Positions 1-8,525 of a stretch of 19,883 bases of DNA are shown here, piece after piece. The DNA is from Chrysochromulina parva (taxonomy: Eukaryota > Haptophyta > Prymnesiales > Chrysochromulinaceae). The stretch's first letter is position 1. Each line of letters begins with the position of its first letter. The notes under the pieces are model-generated. The model was given only the letters and a program-made list of their open reading frames with translations, was not told where the DNA came from and did no database searches. The stretch spans positions 1 to 19,883 of the forward strand of contig PJAB01000843.1 in assembly GCA_002887195.1 (NCBI GenBank), written 5' to 3'. Made by a program: the position numbers and the translations under genes.

Positions 1-198
1 TGTTGCCACCGTTGCGGCGAAAGCCTGGGCTGCCTCGAGCTGCGCCTTGAGCTGCGTGACAGTGTCATTGGCCAGTCGCCTCGCGTCCTCGACTGCGTCC
101 TCCTTCAGTAGTCTGATCTCGCTGGCAGCGAAGCTGAACTGAGCCCCGCCCTCGGCCAGCTTCTGCTCTACCTGTCGCACCCTGGCCGCTGTCGACAT
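1..198 (-). CDS. Partial coiled-coil protein, 5' end only
   Basis: An open frame on the minus strand starts at an ATG at 198 and runs without a stop through base 1, so only the first 66 codons are in the window. The sequence (MSTAARVRQVEQKLAEGG, then alternating leucine, glutamate, arginine, lysine and alanine) looks like a charged coiled coil, with no signal peptide or membrane segment. Alanine, glutamate and lysine spacing fits heptads such as LKAQLEAAQAF near residues 51-61. I do not recognise a family. The neighbouring NYN gene on the same strand ends 577 bp away, so this is a separate gene. An upstream non-ATG start or exon cannot be excluded. Confidence 0.5.
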   Translation of the reverse strand, partial: MSTAARVRQVEQKLAEGGAQFSFAASEIRLLKEDAVEDARRLANDTVTQLKAQLEAAQAFAATVAT

Positions 199-775
199 GT
201 CCCACGATCGTAAGTCTGCTCCGACGACAGCGGTCTGTCTGTACACCGTGCGCTTTTCCCCACAAAAAATTCACATTCACACCAACACGTATGAACGAAC
301 TCGCTCACTCTCATCTTCTCATGCTCGCGAGACTCGAGTCTGCTGAGCCGTGCAGCGTGCACGAATTGCCAATCGTTGAATAAATCGTTGTATTGAGCCG
401 GCCCGCATCCGGATCCGGTTTACCAACCTCCACCGCCCCTCCATACGCTTTGGATTTGGGCAATGCGCATCTGTGTTTCGTAGGGTGGAACACGGTGGCC
501 GGTATAGAGCGGTTTGTTTGATGGTTGTGTGACCGGTAGGCATGATGAGTCTGTGTAAGTCTGTGGTGCGGGGCGGGGGGGGGTTCAGAACAGTGCGTCG
601 CGGATTCCTAGTACGCCTCCGCTACTAGTCTACCAGGCCCGTACGCGTACCAGGCCCGCTACTCGACTTGGACTACACCTGTTGCGCGATGGCAGGTAAG
701 CATGAACCGTTACTCAGGAGATCGGCGGCGCGGCGGCGGCGCAATACGACTTCAGTGCGCAGCCCCCCAGCACTC
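199..775. other. Intergenic region between two minus-strand genes
   Basis: This 577-bp stretch holds the 3' flank of the NYN gene and the presumed promoter of the gene entering at 198. It is less GC-rich near 240-400 than the flanking coding DNA. I see a G run (around 570-585) and two close copies of TACCAGGCCCG near 630-660, but no convincing gene, tRNA or terminator. Short antisense reading frames here have no protein-like composition. Confidence 0.5.
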
Positions 776-3382
776 CTAGTCGTCCACGTCGCACAGCCCG
801 GGCAGCCGTACGCCGTCCGGTGGCGTGAGCTGTAGCGCGCCGCTGCGGCCGATCCACATGTACGGCACGACGTGCTGCGCAAACCACTCGTGTGTGATCT
901 TGCCGCTGCGCCTGTGGTCGTCCCAGTTGTCATTGGTGACCACATAACACTCGTGCCCGAGGCGTAGCTGCAGCTTAGCCCACACGATCTGCGCATCGTC
1001 GTCGTCGCGCCGCGGCGGTGTGAAGGTTATGTAGTGCTGTGAAGCATCGGGTCGCTCGGGGGGGCGCCGTGGTGAGCGCGTGCATGCAAGGCAGATCATC
1101 AGTGGCAATCAACGTACCTGCCAAGCGTCGAGTCGCTCCGCGTTGAAGGCCTTGAGCGCGCCCGTGCGCCCGCCGTCGCGCACCCACTCGACGAGGAAGG
1201 CCATCGGCAGGTACTCGACGCTCGCCGCACGCGCCTCCTTCGAGTCGTTCGCCTTGAGGACGGCGGCAATGGCCGCAATCACGCCGAGGGCGAGCAGAGG
1301 GGGCGACCTCTCGCCCGCGCGCGCGCGTACTTCGTCAAAGGCGAGGCGCTTCGGGTTCGTCAAATCCTCGTACTCGGGGTCGACGGTGCTTCGGTTTCGT
1401 CCGACATTCATGCCGTCGATGACCACGACGATCGTGCGCCTCGAAGGCCGCGCTGGCCCCGCTTGGGCGCGTTCGTTCACGACGGGCGTCGCCGACGTCG
1501 TTGCCGCAGCAGGCGGCACCGCCGCGCGGTGGCTAGTGATCCGTTGCACCTCCTCTTGATGCAACGAGCGCGCAAGCTCCTCGTCGCTGATCGTCGTCCC
1601 GGCGGCGCCGGCATGCAAGTGCTCACCACGGCGCCACCCCTCGTCGCTGATCGTCATCCCGGCGGCGCCGGTGGCGACGACGGATCCGCGCCCGAAGCCG
1701 CGACCGCCGCCGCCGCCGCCATCGCTGCGACCACTGTGGCTGCCGCCTCGAGCGCCGCCACGAGCACCCCTTCCTTTGCCCGCGCCGCCAGGGGCAGCGG
1801 CTGCGGAGGGCGCGGGCGCAACCGCCGACCAATCGAAAGCCATGGTGGACGGCCCGGCGCTAGGGAGGGTGGACGGCCCGTGGCTGTCCTTGCCGTGGAG
1901 CCGCGCGTGCTGCCGTCTCTCGTCGGCGCCGTGGTGGGCACTTGCATGCTGCTGCCGTCTCTCGTCGGCGCCGTGGTGAGCACTTGCATGCTGCTGCCGT
2001 CTCTCCTCGTGCATCTGCGCCTGGAGCTCGAGCGCGGCATGCACGTGCTCACCACGGCGCCCCACCTCGGCGATCTGCGCCTGGAGCTCGAGCGCCTCGC
2101 GCGCCTCAGCTGCTCTCGTGGCCGCCGCCGCCGCCGCCTCGGCTTTCGCCGCCGCCGCCGCCGCCGCTCTCGCGGTCCTCGCGGCCTCAGCCTCCTCTCT
2201 CGCTTGCACCTGCCGGCGCAGCACCGCTGCCTCCTCGGCTTGGCGCGCATGCAAGTGCTCACCACGGCGCAGCTCCGCTGCCTCGTCGAGCTCACGCGCC
2301 GCCGCCGCCTCAGCCCGCTGTGCCGCCTCCTTGATCGCCGCCTCCTCGGCTTGGCGCGCATGCAAGTGCTCACCACGGCGCAGTGCCGCCTCCTCGGCTT
2401 GGCGCGCGAGCTTGCGCACGTGCTCAGCGCGGCGCTCACTCTCGAGCGCCTCCGCGCGCACGCGCTCGACTTCACGAAGCCGCACGAGCTCCTCCTGCTG
2501 GTACCGAAAGGCGAGCGCATCGGCCTCGCGCTGCTCGGCCTCGCGCCGCTGCGCATGCAAGTGCTCGGCTTCTCGCTGCTCGGCGTCGAAGAGAGCCTGC
2601 AGCCGACGCGCCTCGCGCTCGTCTGCGTCGAGCGGCGGGTCGCTCTCCCACTGTGCATGCAAGTGCTCGGCTTCTCGTTGTAGCCGGCGCGCCTCGCGCT
2701 CGTCCAGGTCGAGCGACGGGTCGCTCTCCCACTGCGCATGCAAGTGCTCGGCTCCTCGCTCGTCGGCGTCAAACGGCGGGTCGCTCCCCCACGAGTGCAG
2801 GTCTGGCACGGCCGGCGCTGCGGAGGACGACGAGGCTGCCTGTGCACAGGCACGAGATCCCACAGGCACGAGTGCCAGGCTCTGTGGGATCTGCGAGAGC
2901 GACGCATGAGGCCCCATGGGCGGCGGCGTCGAGGACGCGTCACGCAGGGAGGCCTCGAGAGCGCGGCGCAGCTGCTCCTCTTCCTCCCACTCGGCTACCG
3001 GCCGCGGCGGCGAAGGAGGCCGCGCTTGGTTGAACTGCCGGAGCAACGCCTCCTGCTGCGAGTACGGATCGAGCGTAGTCAGCGAGAGGCTCGCCGCGAC
3101 TGCCTCCTGCTGCGAGTACTGGTCCAGCGTAGACAGCGTGAGGCTCTCGGCGATGGCCTGTGCGATATCGTCGCGGCCCGCAGCGTCCACCGATGGCTGG
3201 CGCTCGAGGCTCGCGAGCAAGGCCGCATTCAGATCGGCATCCTCATGCGCCTGCGCACCATCGACACGCGCGCGCGGAGGCTGCTCGGCGACGCTCGCTG
3301 CCAGTGCGCGGCGGAGATCTTCGTCCTCGTCGTTGTCGTCATCATCAACTTCGGCCGCGGTGTTCTCAGAGCGACTCCCCAT
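776..3382 (-). CDS. Multi-UIM protein with C-terminal Zc3h12a-type NYN ribonuclease domain
   Basis: Two exons on the minus strand, 1118-3382 and 776-1036, join in phase 0 (CAG|gtacgt ... cttcacag|CAC) to give about 841 residues. The N-terminus has four to five ubiquitin-interacting motifs of L-x-x-A-L-x-x-S type (about residues 19-33, 47-61, 70-83, 134-148, possibly 91-101). The middle is a long Glu/Arg/Ala/Gln-rich coiled coil interrupted by RRGEHLHA and EHLHA insertions, then a Gly/Arg/Ser-rich stretch and another UIM-like segment (ISDEELARSL). The C-terminal about 195 residues resemble the Regnase/Zc3h12a NYN fold: VVVIDGMNVG with the first catalytic-type Asp near 656, and VVTNDNWDDH near 787-796 encoded by exon 2, the usual metal-binding acidic cluster. 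Inferred role: RNA endonuclease recruited to ubiquitin. The start at 3382 is the ATG closest to the first UIM; an in-frame ATG lies about 45 bp upstream. The exact RNA target is unknown. Confidence 0.78.
1037..1117 (-). other. Intron of the NYN gene carrying a copy of the 24-bp element
   Basis: This 81-bp intron on the minus strand has donor gtacgt and acceptor cttcacag, and it joins two halves of the NYN domain in phase 0. Its 5' part reads TTGATTGCCACTGATGATC, the sense-oriented motif also seen in introns of other genes here. Positions 1064-1087 hold a copy of the GCATGCAAGTGCTCACC-type element with two mismatches over 24 bases. Confidence 0.7.
1580..1670. repeat. 31-bp direct repeat flanking one 24-bp element
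   Basis: Positions 1580-1610 and 1640-1670 are the same 31 bases with one mismatch. Between them lies the 24-bp element at 1611-1634 (plus-strand core GCATGCAAGTGCTCACC). The period is 60 bp, so the minus-strand NYN reading frame is kept. In the protein the duplicated piece is AGTTISDE-like, with RRGEHLHA between the copies. Confidence 0.85.
1908..2009. repeat. Three 18-bp repeats separated by two inverted copies of the 24-bp element
   Basis: An 18-mer at 1908-1925, 1950-1967 and 1992-2009 (one mismatch in the last) alternates with the 24-bp element at 1926-1949 and 1968-1991. Here the element lies in the opposite orientation to most other exonic copies. The 42-bp period preserves the reading frame, and the minus-strand protein repeats HASAHHGADERRQQ. 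Confidence 0.85.
2013..2095. repeat. 23-bp perfect direct repeat flanking one 24-bp element
   Basis: Positions 2013-2035 and 2073-2095 are identical over 23 bp, with the element at 2037-2060 (one mismatch, giving RRGEHVHA). The period is 60 bp and the duplicated coding piece is ALELQAQ. Confidence 0.85.
2226..2405. repeat. Two further element-plus-duplication units
   Basis: The element occurs at 2247-2270 and 2358-2381. The second copy is flanked by 21 identical bases at 2337-2357 and 2385-2405 (period 48). The first is flanked by a more diverged pair at 2226-2246 and 2277-2300 (period 51). In the protein these are RQAEEAA pieces separated by RRGEHLHA. Confidence 0.8.
2553..2749. repeat. Three partial element cores in longer exonic tandem repeats
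   Basis: The 14-base core GCATGCAAGTGCTC appears at 2553-2566, 2655-2668 and 2736-2749, spaced 102 and 81 bp (both multiples of three). On the minus strand these encode EHLHA within repeated blocks containing QWESDPxLDxDEREARRLQ. They may be older or truncated versions of the 24-bp element units. Confidence 0.75.
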
Positions 3383-3452
3383 TGGGAAATGCGTCTCACG
3401 GACCGTGAATGAAGATCGTGAATGCATGAAAACTTGACAAATCAGGGACAAC

Positions 3453-5653
3453 TTAGAGGAGGATCTCTCTCGGCGTATGCCTTGTGGTAGTACCCGCGGG
3501 GGTTGTGACGGTGTACATGAGGCTCCGCGACAAGAGCGCGCTGGGTGACATCCTGCCGCCGTCGCCACCGACGCCGGCCCCGTTCCTGTCGCTGCTGGGG
3601 CTGCTCCTGCCGTTCGCGGCGCCATGCTCGCTGCCGCCTGCGTCCGCCCCCGTCGACCAGCCGCCGCTCCTTTCATCGCCGCCCGTCTCGATGATCCACG
3701 CGTGATGTTCGGCGAGCCGTCGAGCTGGGTTCTCGAGCGGTTTGCTCCCCGTGATCCAGCGCCAGCATTGACGAAGCCCGCGCCACGAGCAGACCGACCA
3801 GAGCGCCTGGTACCACGTCTGCTCGGACTCGAGCCCTTTTTGGACCACGTATGAGAGGCCCAAGGCGCCCATAGGTGCCCGCGGAGGCGCCGTCGTGGGC
3901 AACGCCGTCGGGCCAGCCGTGGCGCTTCGCGTCGTCGTGGGCATCGGCAGCCTCCTTGGCGGCACGATGGTGCCGAGGGCACCGGCCGCCGGGTCGGTCT
4001 CCACAAGCAGATCGTCAGGAGGCACGCCGTTCGGGTACAGGCGCGCCGTGTTGAGCAGTAGGGCGAGCTCGAGGTCGGCTAAGAAGGGCGGGAGGGCGAA
4101 GACCTCGAGCAGGTGGGGGGTCAGCCAAAGAGCCCACAGGAGTAGCGTCAAGAGTTTCGGCAACTCGCCTGAAGGCAGAGGCGATCGGAGGCGATCAGAG
4201 GCGATCAGAGGCGATCAGAGGCGATCGTGGCGGCACTCAGGAGCCTAATTAGGTCACTCACGGAAGAAGAGGTCCCAAAATGGCAATCAGAGGCAATCAG
4301 AGGCAATTAACGACACTCACGGAAGAAGAGGTCCCAAAATGGCCACGCGTTCACCGGATCGGTCAGGTACGCGCCCACTCGATAGAGCTGGCAGAGCAAG
4401 GCGACTTGCATGCAACGGCAGCCTACGGCCTGAGAAGGACGGCCGCACGGTCGGAAGCCGGTCACTCCCGGACCGACGAAGAGGAAGGTGAGCCGATCGA
4501 CGAGGCCGTAAGGCCAGCCGTGGGCGAGCTTCACACCCTCACCGCGCATCGGCTTGCCTGATGAGGGAGACAACTTGCGGTCCGTCAAAGGCACTCATCG
4601 GCACTCATCGGCCATCATCAGCCATCATCAGCCATCATCAGCCATCATCAGCCATCATCAGCCATCATCAGGCGTGCCTTCGCGCCATCGGTCACGCTCC
4701 ATCTTTCGCAAGATGAAGTTATGATAGATCAGCCGGTAGCTGAGGTAAACGCTCGTGCCGTACCAGAGCCAGTCGGCGAACAGCGTGAGCGAGCGCCACG
4801 GCGCGCAGAAGAAGAGCGCGCCGCCGAGGGTGCCGAAATAGACCATCAAGATAGCCCAGGACGACGGCGTGAAGTCGGTCAGAGTCTTGAGCTGCGCGTG
4901 GTACACCTGGCTGAGGTAGTAGCTCACGTAGAGGCAGCTGCTCTCGACGGTTTTCTTGAGCGCCGTGTCGCGCTCGAGCTTGTCGCGCGACAGGGTACTG
5001 CATGCATCGAGAAGCTGCACTCGCATCGCGTCCAGCTGACGGGAGGCTAACGTCTCTGTGGGATTGCGTGGCTGGCCACCGGTCTCGAGCCGCTGGTAGA
5101 TGGCGAGCCACTGCTGCATCGCCTGCAGCGCGATCGCGATGAAGGCGAAGTAGAGGAACATGGCCACGAGCAGCGCGAAGATCACGTCGTTGAGGAGGTA
5201 GAGCAGCGTCTCCGCATCAGGCGGCATGCGCGGGTGGCATGAAAGTGATGTCTGCATCGGGATGGCGCTGGCGTTGGCGAGCGACGCCGGGGCATGGACG
5301 TCTGAGATAGATAGATAGATCTCCACGCGAGGCCACCGGCGCGCGGTTTCCGCGAGGACGTCGAGCAGTCCCGTGCGCGTGGCTATCCAGCTCATGATCG
5401 GGAGCGTTGCGAGCACAGTCATCTCGCCTTGGAGCCGACTCCACACGAGAAACTTTAGCTGCACCTCGTTACTTGAAACGCCCGGCGCGGCCCCGTCCTT
5501 GGGCGGAGAGAGCAGGTGCGTAATCGATCGGCGCGCTGCATCGAGGAGCAGCACGAGGAAGACCACGCCGAGCAGCATGGTGAAGTGAGCCAGACCGTAC
5601 TCCTCCTCTGTGAGAGGCCACTTTGAGGTGGTGTAAGGTTCGGCCGCTGGCAT
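3453..5653 (-). CDS. Polytopic membrane protein of unknown function, three exons
   Basis: Exons 4696-5653, 4321-4557 and 3453-4168 join in frame (both junctions complete an Arg codon) to give about 636 residues. Clear hydrophobic segments lie near residues 21-40, 151-176, 266-284, 289-310 and 403-425, with weaker ones near 76-98 and in exon 2. A cluster of charged residues (about 205-235) between the second and third strong segments is probably a cytosolic helix. The C-terminal about 190 residues are Pro/Thr/Ala/Gly-rich and low in complexity. Introns use GAGC|gtgacc...catcag and TTCC|gtgagt...cttcag; the first donor is the weakest call. The start is the first ATG of the open frame. I do not recognise the family; a channel, transporter or anchor would fit equally well. 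The NYN gene start lies only 70 bp beyond its stop on the same strand. Confidence 0.6.
4181..4230 (-). repeat. 10-bp tandem repeat in intron
   Basis: About five copies of GCGATCAGAG (plus strand) lie just inside the acceptor end of the second intron of the membrane-protein gene (4169-4320). Read in the gene's sense they are CTCTGATCGC units, matching the CTCTGATGGC type repeats of other introns. Confidence 0.8.
4255..4343 (-). repeat. 30-bp duplication of exon 2 end plus donor
   Basis: Positions 4314-4343 (end of exon 2 plus its gtgagtg donor) are repeated exactly at 4255-4284 inside the intron. Two equivalent donors therefore exist 59 bp apart. Use of the inner one would add sequence that shifts the frame. 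Confidence 0.85.
4591..4670 (-). repeat. Perfect 10-bp tandem array in intron
   Basis: Six identical copies of GCCATCATCA at 4611-4670, preceded by two degenerate copies, fill most of the first intron (4558-4695) of the membrane-protein gene. In the gene's sense the unit is TGATGATGGC. Confidence 0.9.
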
Positions 5654-6424
5654 CTAGCAACGTGTACCTTCGTCCGATGCGAGCTCCTCTTCGTCGGGAA
5701 GCAGACAGAAGGGAAGACAAGGGAGAGGAAGAGGAGGTCAAGAGCTGCCACAAGCGAGAAGTTTGTTGAAAGCAAACTAAAGTACGCTTCGTCAAAAACG
5801 GAAGGTCATGCGACCTGTATGGCGCGTCTTCCACGGTGTACAGCGAACCGGCGAATCACGGTGATCACATCACGTGTTATTCAGTGCATGCAACTCTGCC
5901 TGAACGATCATCGAGGGTTTCGAGGCCGAATAAAGGCACCTGTCCCTGACTTCTTGCTGGACCGGCTCCTGTTTGGGAGCACGGAGGTCTCTGAACGTCG
6001 CAAAAATGGCCGTCCTGTTTGACGCGCTTCATCATGCGGCGCTAGGCACGCCATTTTGCTCGACCCCCTTTCACACGCCGAACGGCGCAGTGTGTTACAA
6101 GTGCAGGCATCAGTTCGACCAAAGTCGAAAGTGCAGAGGTGGCAGACTGATTTGACTGAGGCCCGGAGCCCCACGCCGTCTCGCGTCTGATCTGCAGGAC
6201 TGCATCATGACAACCACCGGCGACGTGGAGATATGACATAAAATATCATTATCATAAATATGTGCGTGCACTACCAGTGTAACAGCGATGCATCTCTGAT
6301 CACCACACTCTGGGAGACACTGTGAGTGTCAGCTCAGTGCTCAGGAGACACACGACGATGCTCGGACTGGTGTGACGTGAGATCGTCAGCGTGCGTCGAC
6401 GGGGAGCGCTTGCGCTTCGAACCT
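5654..6424. other. Intergenic region upstream of the membrane-protein gene
   Basis: This 771-bp stretch contains the presumed promoter and 5' leader of the minus-strand membrane-protein gene and the 3' flank of the Dabb gene. It has a purine-rich tract (about 5690-5740) and an AT-rich patch near 6235-6265, in contrast with the GC-rich genes. I see no RNA gene. Small reading frames with a few cysteines (about 5908-6174) are not convincing genes. Confidence 0.45.
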
Positions 6425-7066
6425 TCAATTGACCGCACCGGATTCAAAGTCGAAGACAAACCTATCGCTCACGAATGGTTCGAGGAAAGAACTAAACTCA
6501 GCGCGCTCGGCGCTTGAGAGGAACGCGCGGCGTTCGGCTGTGCCAGCAAACGACACGAGCATCCCCAATGAGTGGCCGCGCGACTCCTTCTCCGTCGATG
6601 AGGGACTGCTGCTAATGAGAGTTCCAAGCTCGACGGTGCGCACTGAGCTGAGAGAGTCGAGCGTGAGGAAGCGCGCGACGATCTCGTCCAAAGGCGCGCC
6701 CTCGGATAGCCGCACGGACGTGAAATGGCGCAGCCGGCGCTCACGCGTTGGCGTTCCTGGGCTGGCGAAAGCAGCAGTGGAGGTGACGGAGCGCAAGCCG
6801 AGCAGCCAGCGCCGCAGCGAAGCATACACCTCCGCAGCGACAATGGCGATGAGCCACCATGGAGCCTCGCCATACGTCAGCACGGCGAGAACGGATGCCG
6901 ACACAAAGAGCCACCACATCGTTGCGGACCATGAACGGGCCTGCGATTCGACGTTCATCAACTCGTCCTCGTTCTCATCGGGCATGGCCACCCAGCCGGG
7001 CTGGTGGATGGCGTTAGCAGGTACGGGTTCGTAATTGGAAGACGGCGTACGCCGATGCCGCTGCAT
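6425..7066 (-). CDS. Membrane-anchored stress-responsive A/B barrel (Dabb) domain protein
   Basis: A single open frame encodes 213 residues from the ATG at 7066; the frame is open further upstream but that part is basic and unlike a protein domain. Two hydrophobic segments (about 48-65 and 69-83) form a hairpin anchor. Residues 112-209 match the Dabb pattern: LRHFTSVRLSEG at the start, a helix LDEIVARFLTLDSL, the strand VRTVELGTLIS, then GHSLGMLVSF, a helical stretch and the closing strand DRFVFDFESG. Dabb proteins are small ferredoxin-like dimeric barrels, some of them enzymes and some stress-induced proteins of unknown activity. Fusion to membrane helices suggests an organelle or endomembrane location. 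The glycosyltransferase-like gene ends 121 bp upstream on the same strand. Domain call is fairly firm, function open. Confidence 0.7.
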   Translation of the reverse strand: MQRHRRTPSSNYEPVPANAIHQPGWVAMPDENEDELMNVESQARSWSATMWWLFVSASVLAVLTYGEAPWWLIAIVAAEVYASLRRWLLGLRSVTSTAAFASPGTPTRERRLRHFTSVRLSEGAPLDEIVARFLTLDSLSSVRTVELGTLISSSPSSTEKESRGHSLGMLVSFAGTAERRAFLSSAERAEFSSFLEPFVSDRFVFDFESGAVN

Positions 7067-7187
7067 TCGCAACAACCTCCGACGCTTTGTGTGATCGATG
7101 TGTGCCTCGCATTCGGCACGGGAAAATGACGAAACGCGTGCTTTTCGTGGCGCACTTTGACGACGCGACTGTATGTTGAACCCAATC

Positions 7188-8406
7188 CTACGACGCAACG
7201 CTAGCCCCCATGCCCCAATCACGGTAGACGTGCGCCCTTTCAAAGATGAGACGGGGTGCAAAGCGCCGCCGGAACGCCCGAATGCGGCGCGTGGCATCTG
7301 CAAGCGCCCCTGTGCCCATCGGTCCGAATGAGCTATAGCTGTGAACAAGGGCCTCATACGCCGTGGCGATAGCGCTCATGTTGTCATAGAAGCTGATGCC
7401 CAGGCCAGCAAACTCGGCCTCGTCCTTGGGGTGTGAGCGTTCAGAGAGGACCAGCCGGCCGGCGAGTAGGGCTTTGGAGACCTGATGATGGAGGCAATCA
7501 GAGGCACTCAGAGGCCTCTCAGAGGCACTCAGTACGGATACCCTGAGCGTGATCGTGATAATGGAGGCAATCAGAGGCACTCTCTCAGAGGCACTTGAGA
7601 GGCACTCAGTACGGATACCCTGAGCGTGATCGTGATAATGGAGGCAATCAGAGGCACTCTCTCAGAGGCACTTGAGAGGCACTCAGTACGGATACCCTGA
7701 ACGTGATCGGGTTGTGCGAGTCGCCACATCCCTTGTGCAGATTGAGCCAGATGGCGTGCTCGCGCAAGAGGCGCTGGTAGCTCTCATCGTCCCAGGCACG
7801 GAACGTGTTGGTCAGCTTCTCGCCGACCAGCAGCCCCTGTAGCTCCTTGAAGCACGCATGCCGCGGAGGCCCGTCGCGCACGTTGCCAAAGAACAGGAGC
7901 GCTCCGGGACGCACCATCGGAAGTGGCACTCGCTCCGTTGGGAGAGCGTACATGCTCGCCGCGCCGAGAGGCACGTAGCGCAGCAGCGGAGCGGTAGGCG
8001 CGCTCGAGCACGCCTCGAGATTGTGCCAGGCGAAGTCCCACATCTCATCTACAGCATAACGGCCTACCCTACGTGATGCACACCGATGCTCAGGCTCACA
8101 TTGGTAGAAGACGCGTCGGACTCCACGCTGGCCGAGCTCAGCCCACGGTGTGGCGGCATCGGCAAAGCCCCACCCGACCCATATGAGAGCGTCACCCGCG
8201 CGAAGCGTGGACAGATTGCCCTGATAGGCTGCGCTGTGCCTGCGGCGTACACCCTGACCGTAAACGACAACCGGCGGCTTCGAAACGCTATGAAAGCCAT
8301 CCATGAGGGTAGCGACAACCTGCTCGTACATGTACGCGTGCGCCGGCGTGTCCATGCTGTGCCAGATCATCACGAGTGAGGGCGGAGGCCATGAATGGCC
8401 CGACAT
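7188..8406 (-). CDS. Glycosyltransferase-like protein (GT4/CgeB-like fold), two exons
   Basis: Exons 7696-8406 and 7188-7481 join in phase 0 (TTCAGG|gtatcc ... catcag|GTC) to give about 334 residues. The N-terminal half has Rossmann-type strands (LVMIWHSMD near 11-19, PPVVVYG near 44-50, ALIWVGWG near 73-80). The C-terminal half has AIWLNLHKGCGDSHNPITFR, then VSKALLAGRLVLSERSHPKDE and GISFYDNMSAIATAYEALV. This order (LN.H, a residue-rich loop, R...ALL.G.LV.SE) is typical of the nucleotide-sugar side of GT-B glycosyltransferases related to CgeB and glycosyl transferase group 1. No signal peptide is obvious. The start at 8406 is preferred over an in-frame ATG at 8529 because the intervening sequence is basic, low quality and would touch the neighbouring stop codon. 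Donor and acceptor sugars are unknown. Confidence 0.6.
7527..7715 (-). repeat. 77-bp tandem repeat of exon end, donor and intron
   Basis: Units 7527-7603 and 7604-7680 are identical 77-mers, and a third partial copy from 7681 spans the real exon 1 end and donor. Each unit therefore carries a copy of the exon end (minus-strand ATCACGCTCAGG), the donor gtatcc and the sense motifs GAGTGCCTCTGATTGCCTCC. The intron (7482-7695) is almost wholly made of this duplication. Confidence 0.9.
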
Positions 8407-8525
8407 CGCGTTGTTTGTCCGAAGATGCCGAGAGTCAAGACGGGCCGCCACCCTGTGCGCACAGCGCCGGTGGCCCCTCGCGCGGAAGACAAGTCCTTTT
8501 TGGTTTAATTTATTCTCTCTCTCGC

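Noticed and set aside
1611..2381. The 24-bp elements as tiny introns, because one orientation contains a strong donor (GTGAGC)
   Set aside because: Resulting introns would be about 24 bases and the reading frame stays open through every unit; exonic status is more likely.
1463..2683. Long plus-strand frames opposite the NYN gene
   Set aside because: They are Arg/Leu or Ala/Ser-rich shadows of the minus-strand coiled-coil repeats; UIM and NYN motifs support only the minus strand.
3383..4006. N-terminal extension of the NYN gene frame
   Set aside because: It overlaps exon 3 of the membrane-protein gene in another frame and is Arg/Gly/Ala-rich; the ATG at 3382 precedes the first UIM.
5303..5323. 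GATA microsatellite
   Set aside because: It is only about four units, in frame within the membrane-protein exon (encoding EIYLSIS), and needs no special explanation.
5908..6174. Cysteine-containing small frames on both strands
   Set aside because: Cysteine spacing fits no zinc finger, and the frames overlap each other without codon bias.
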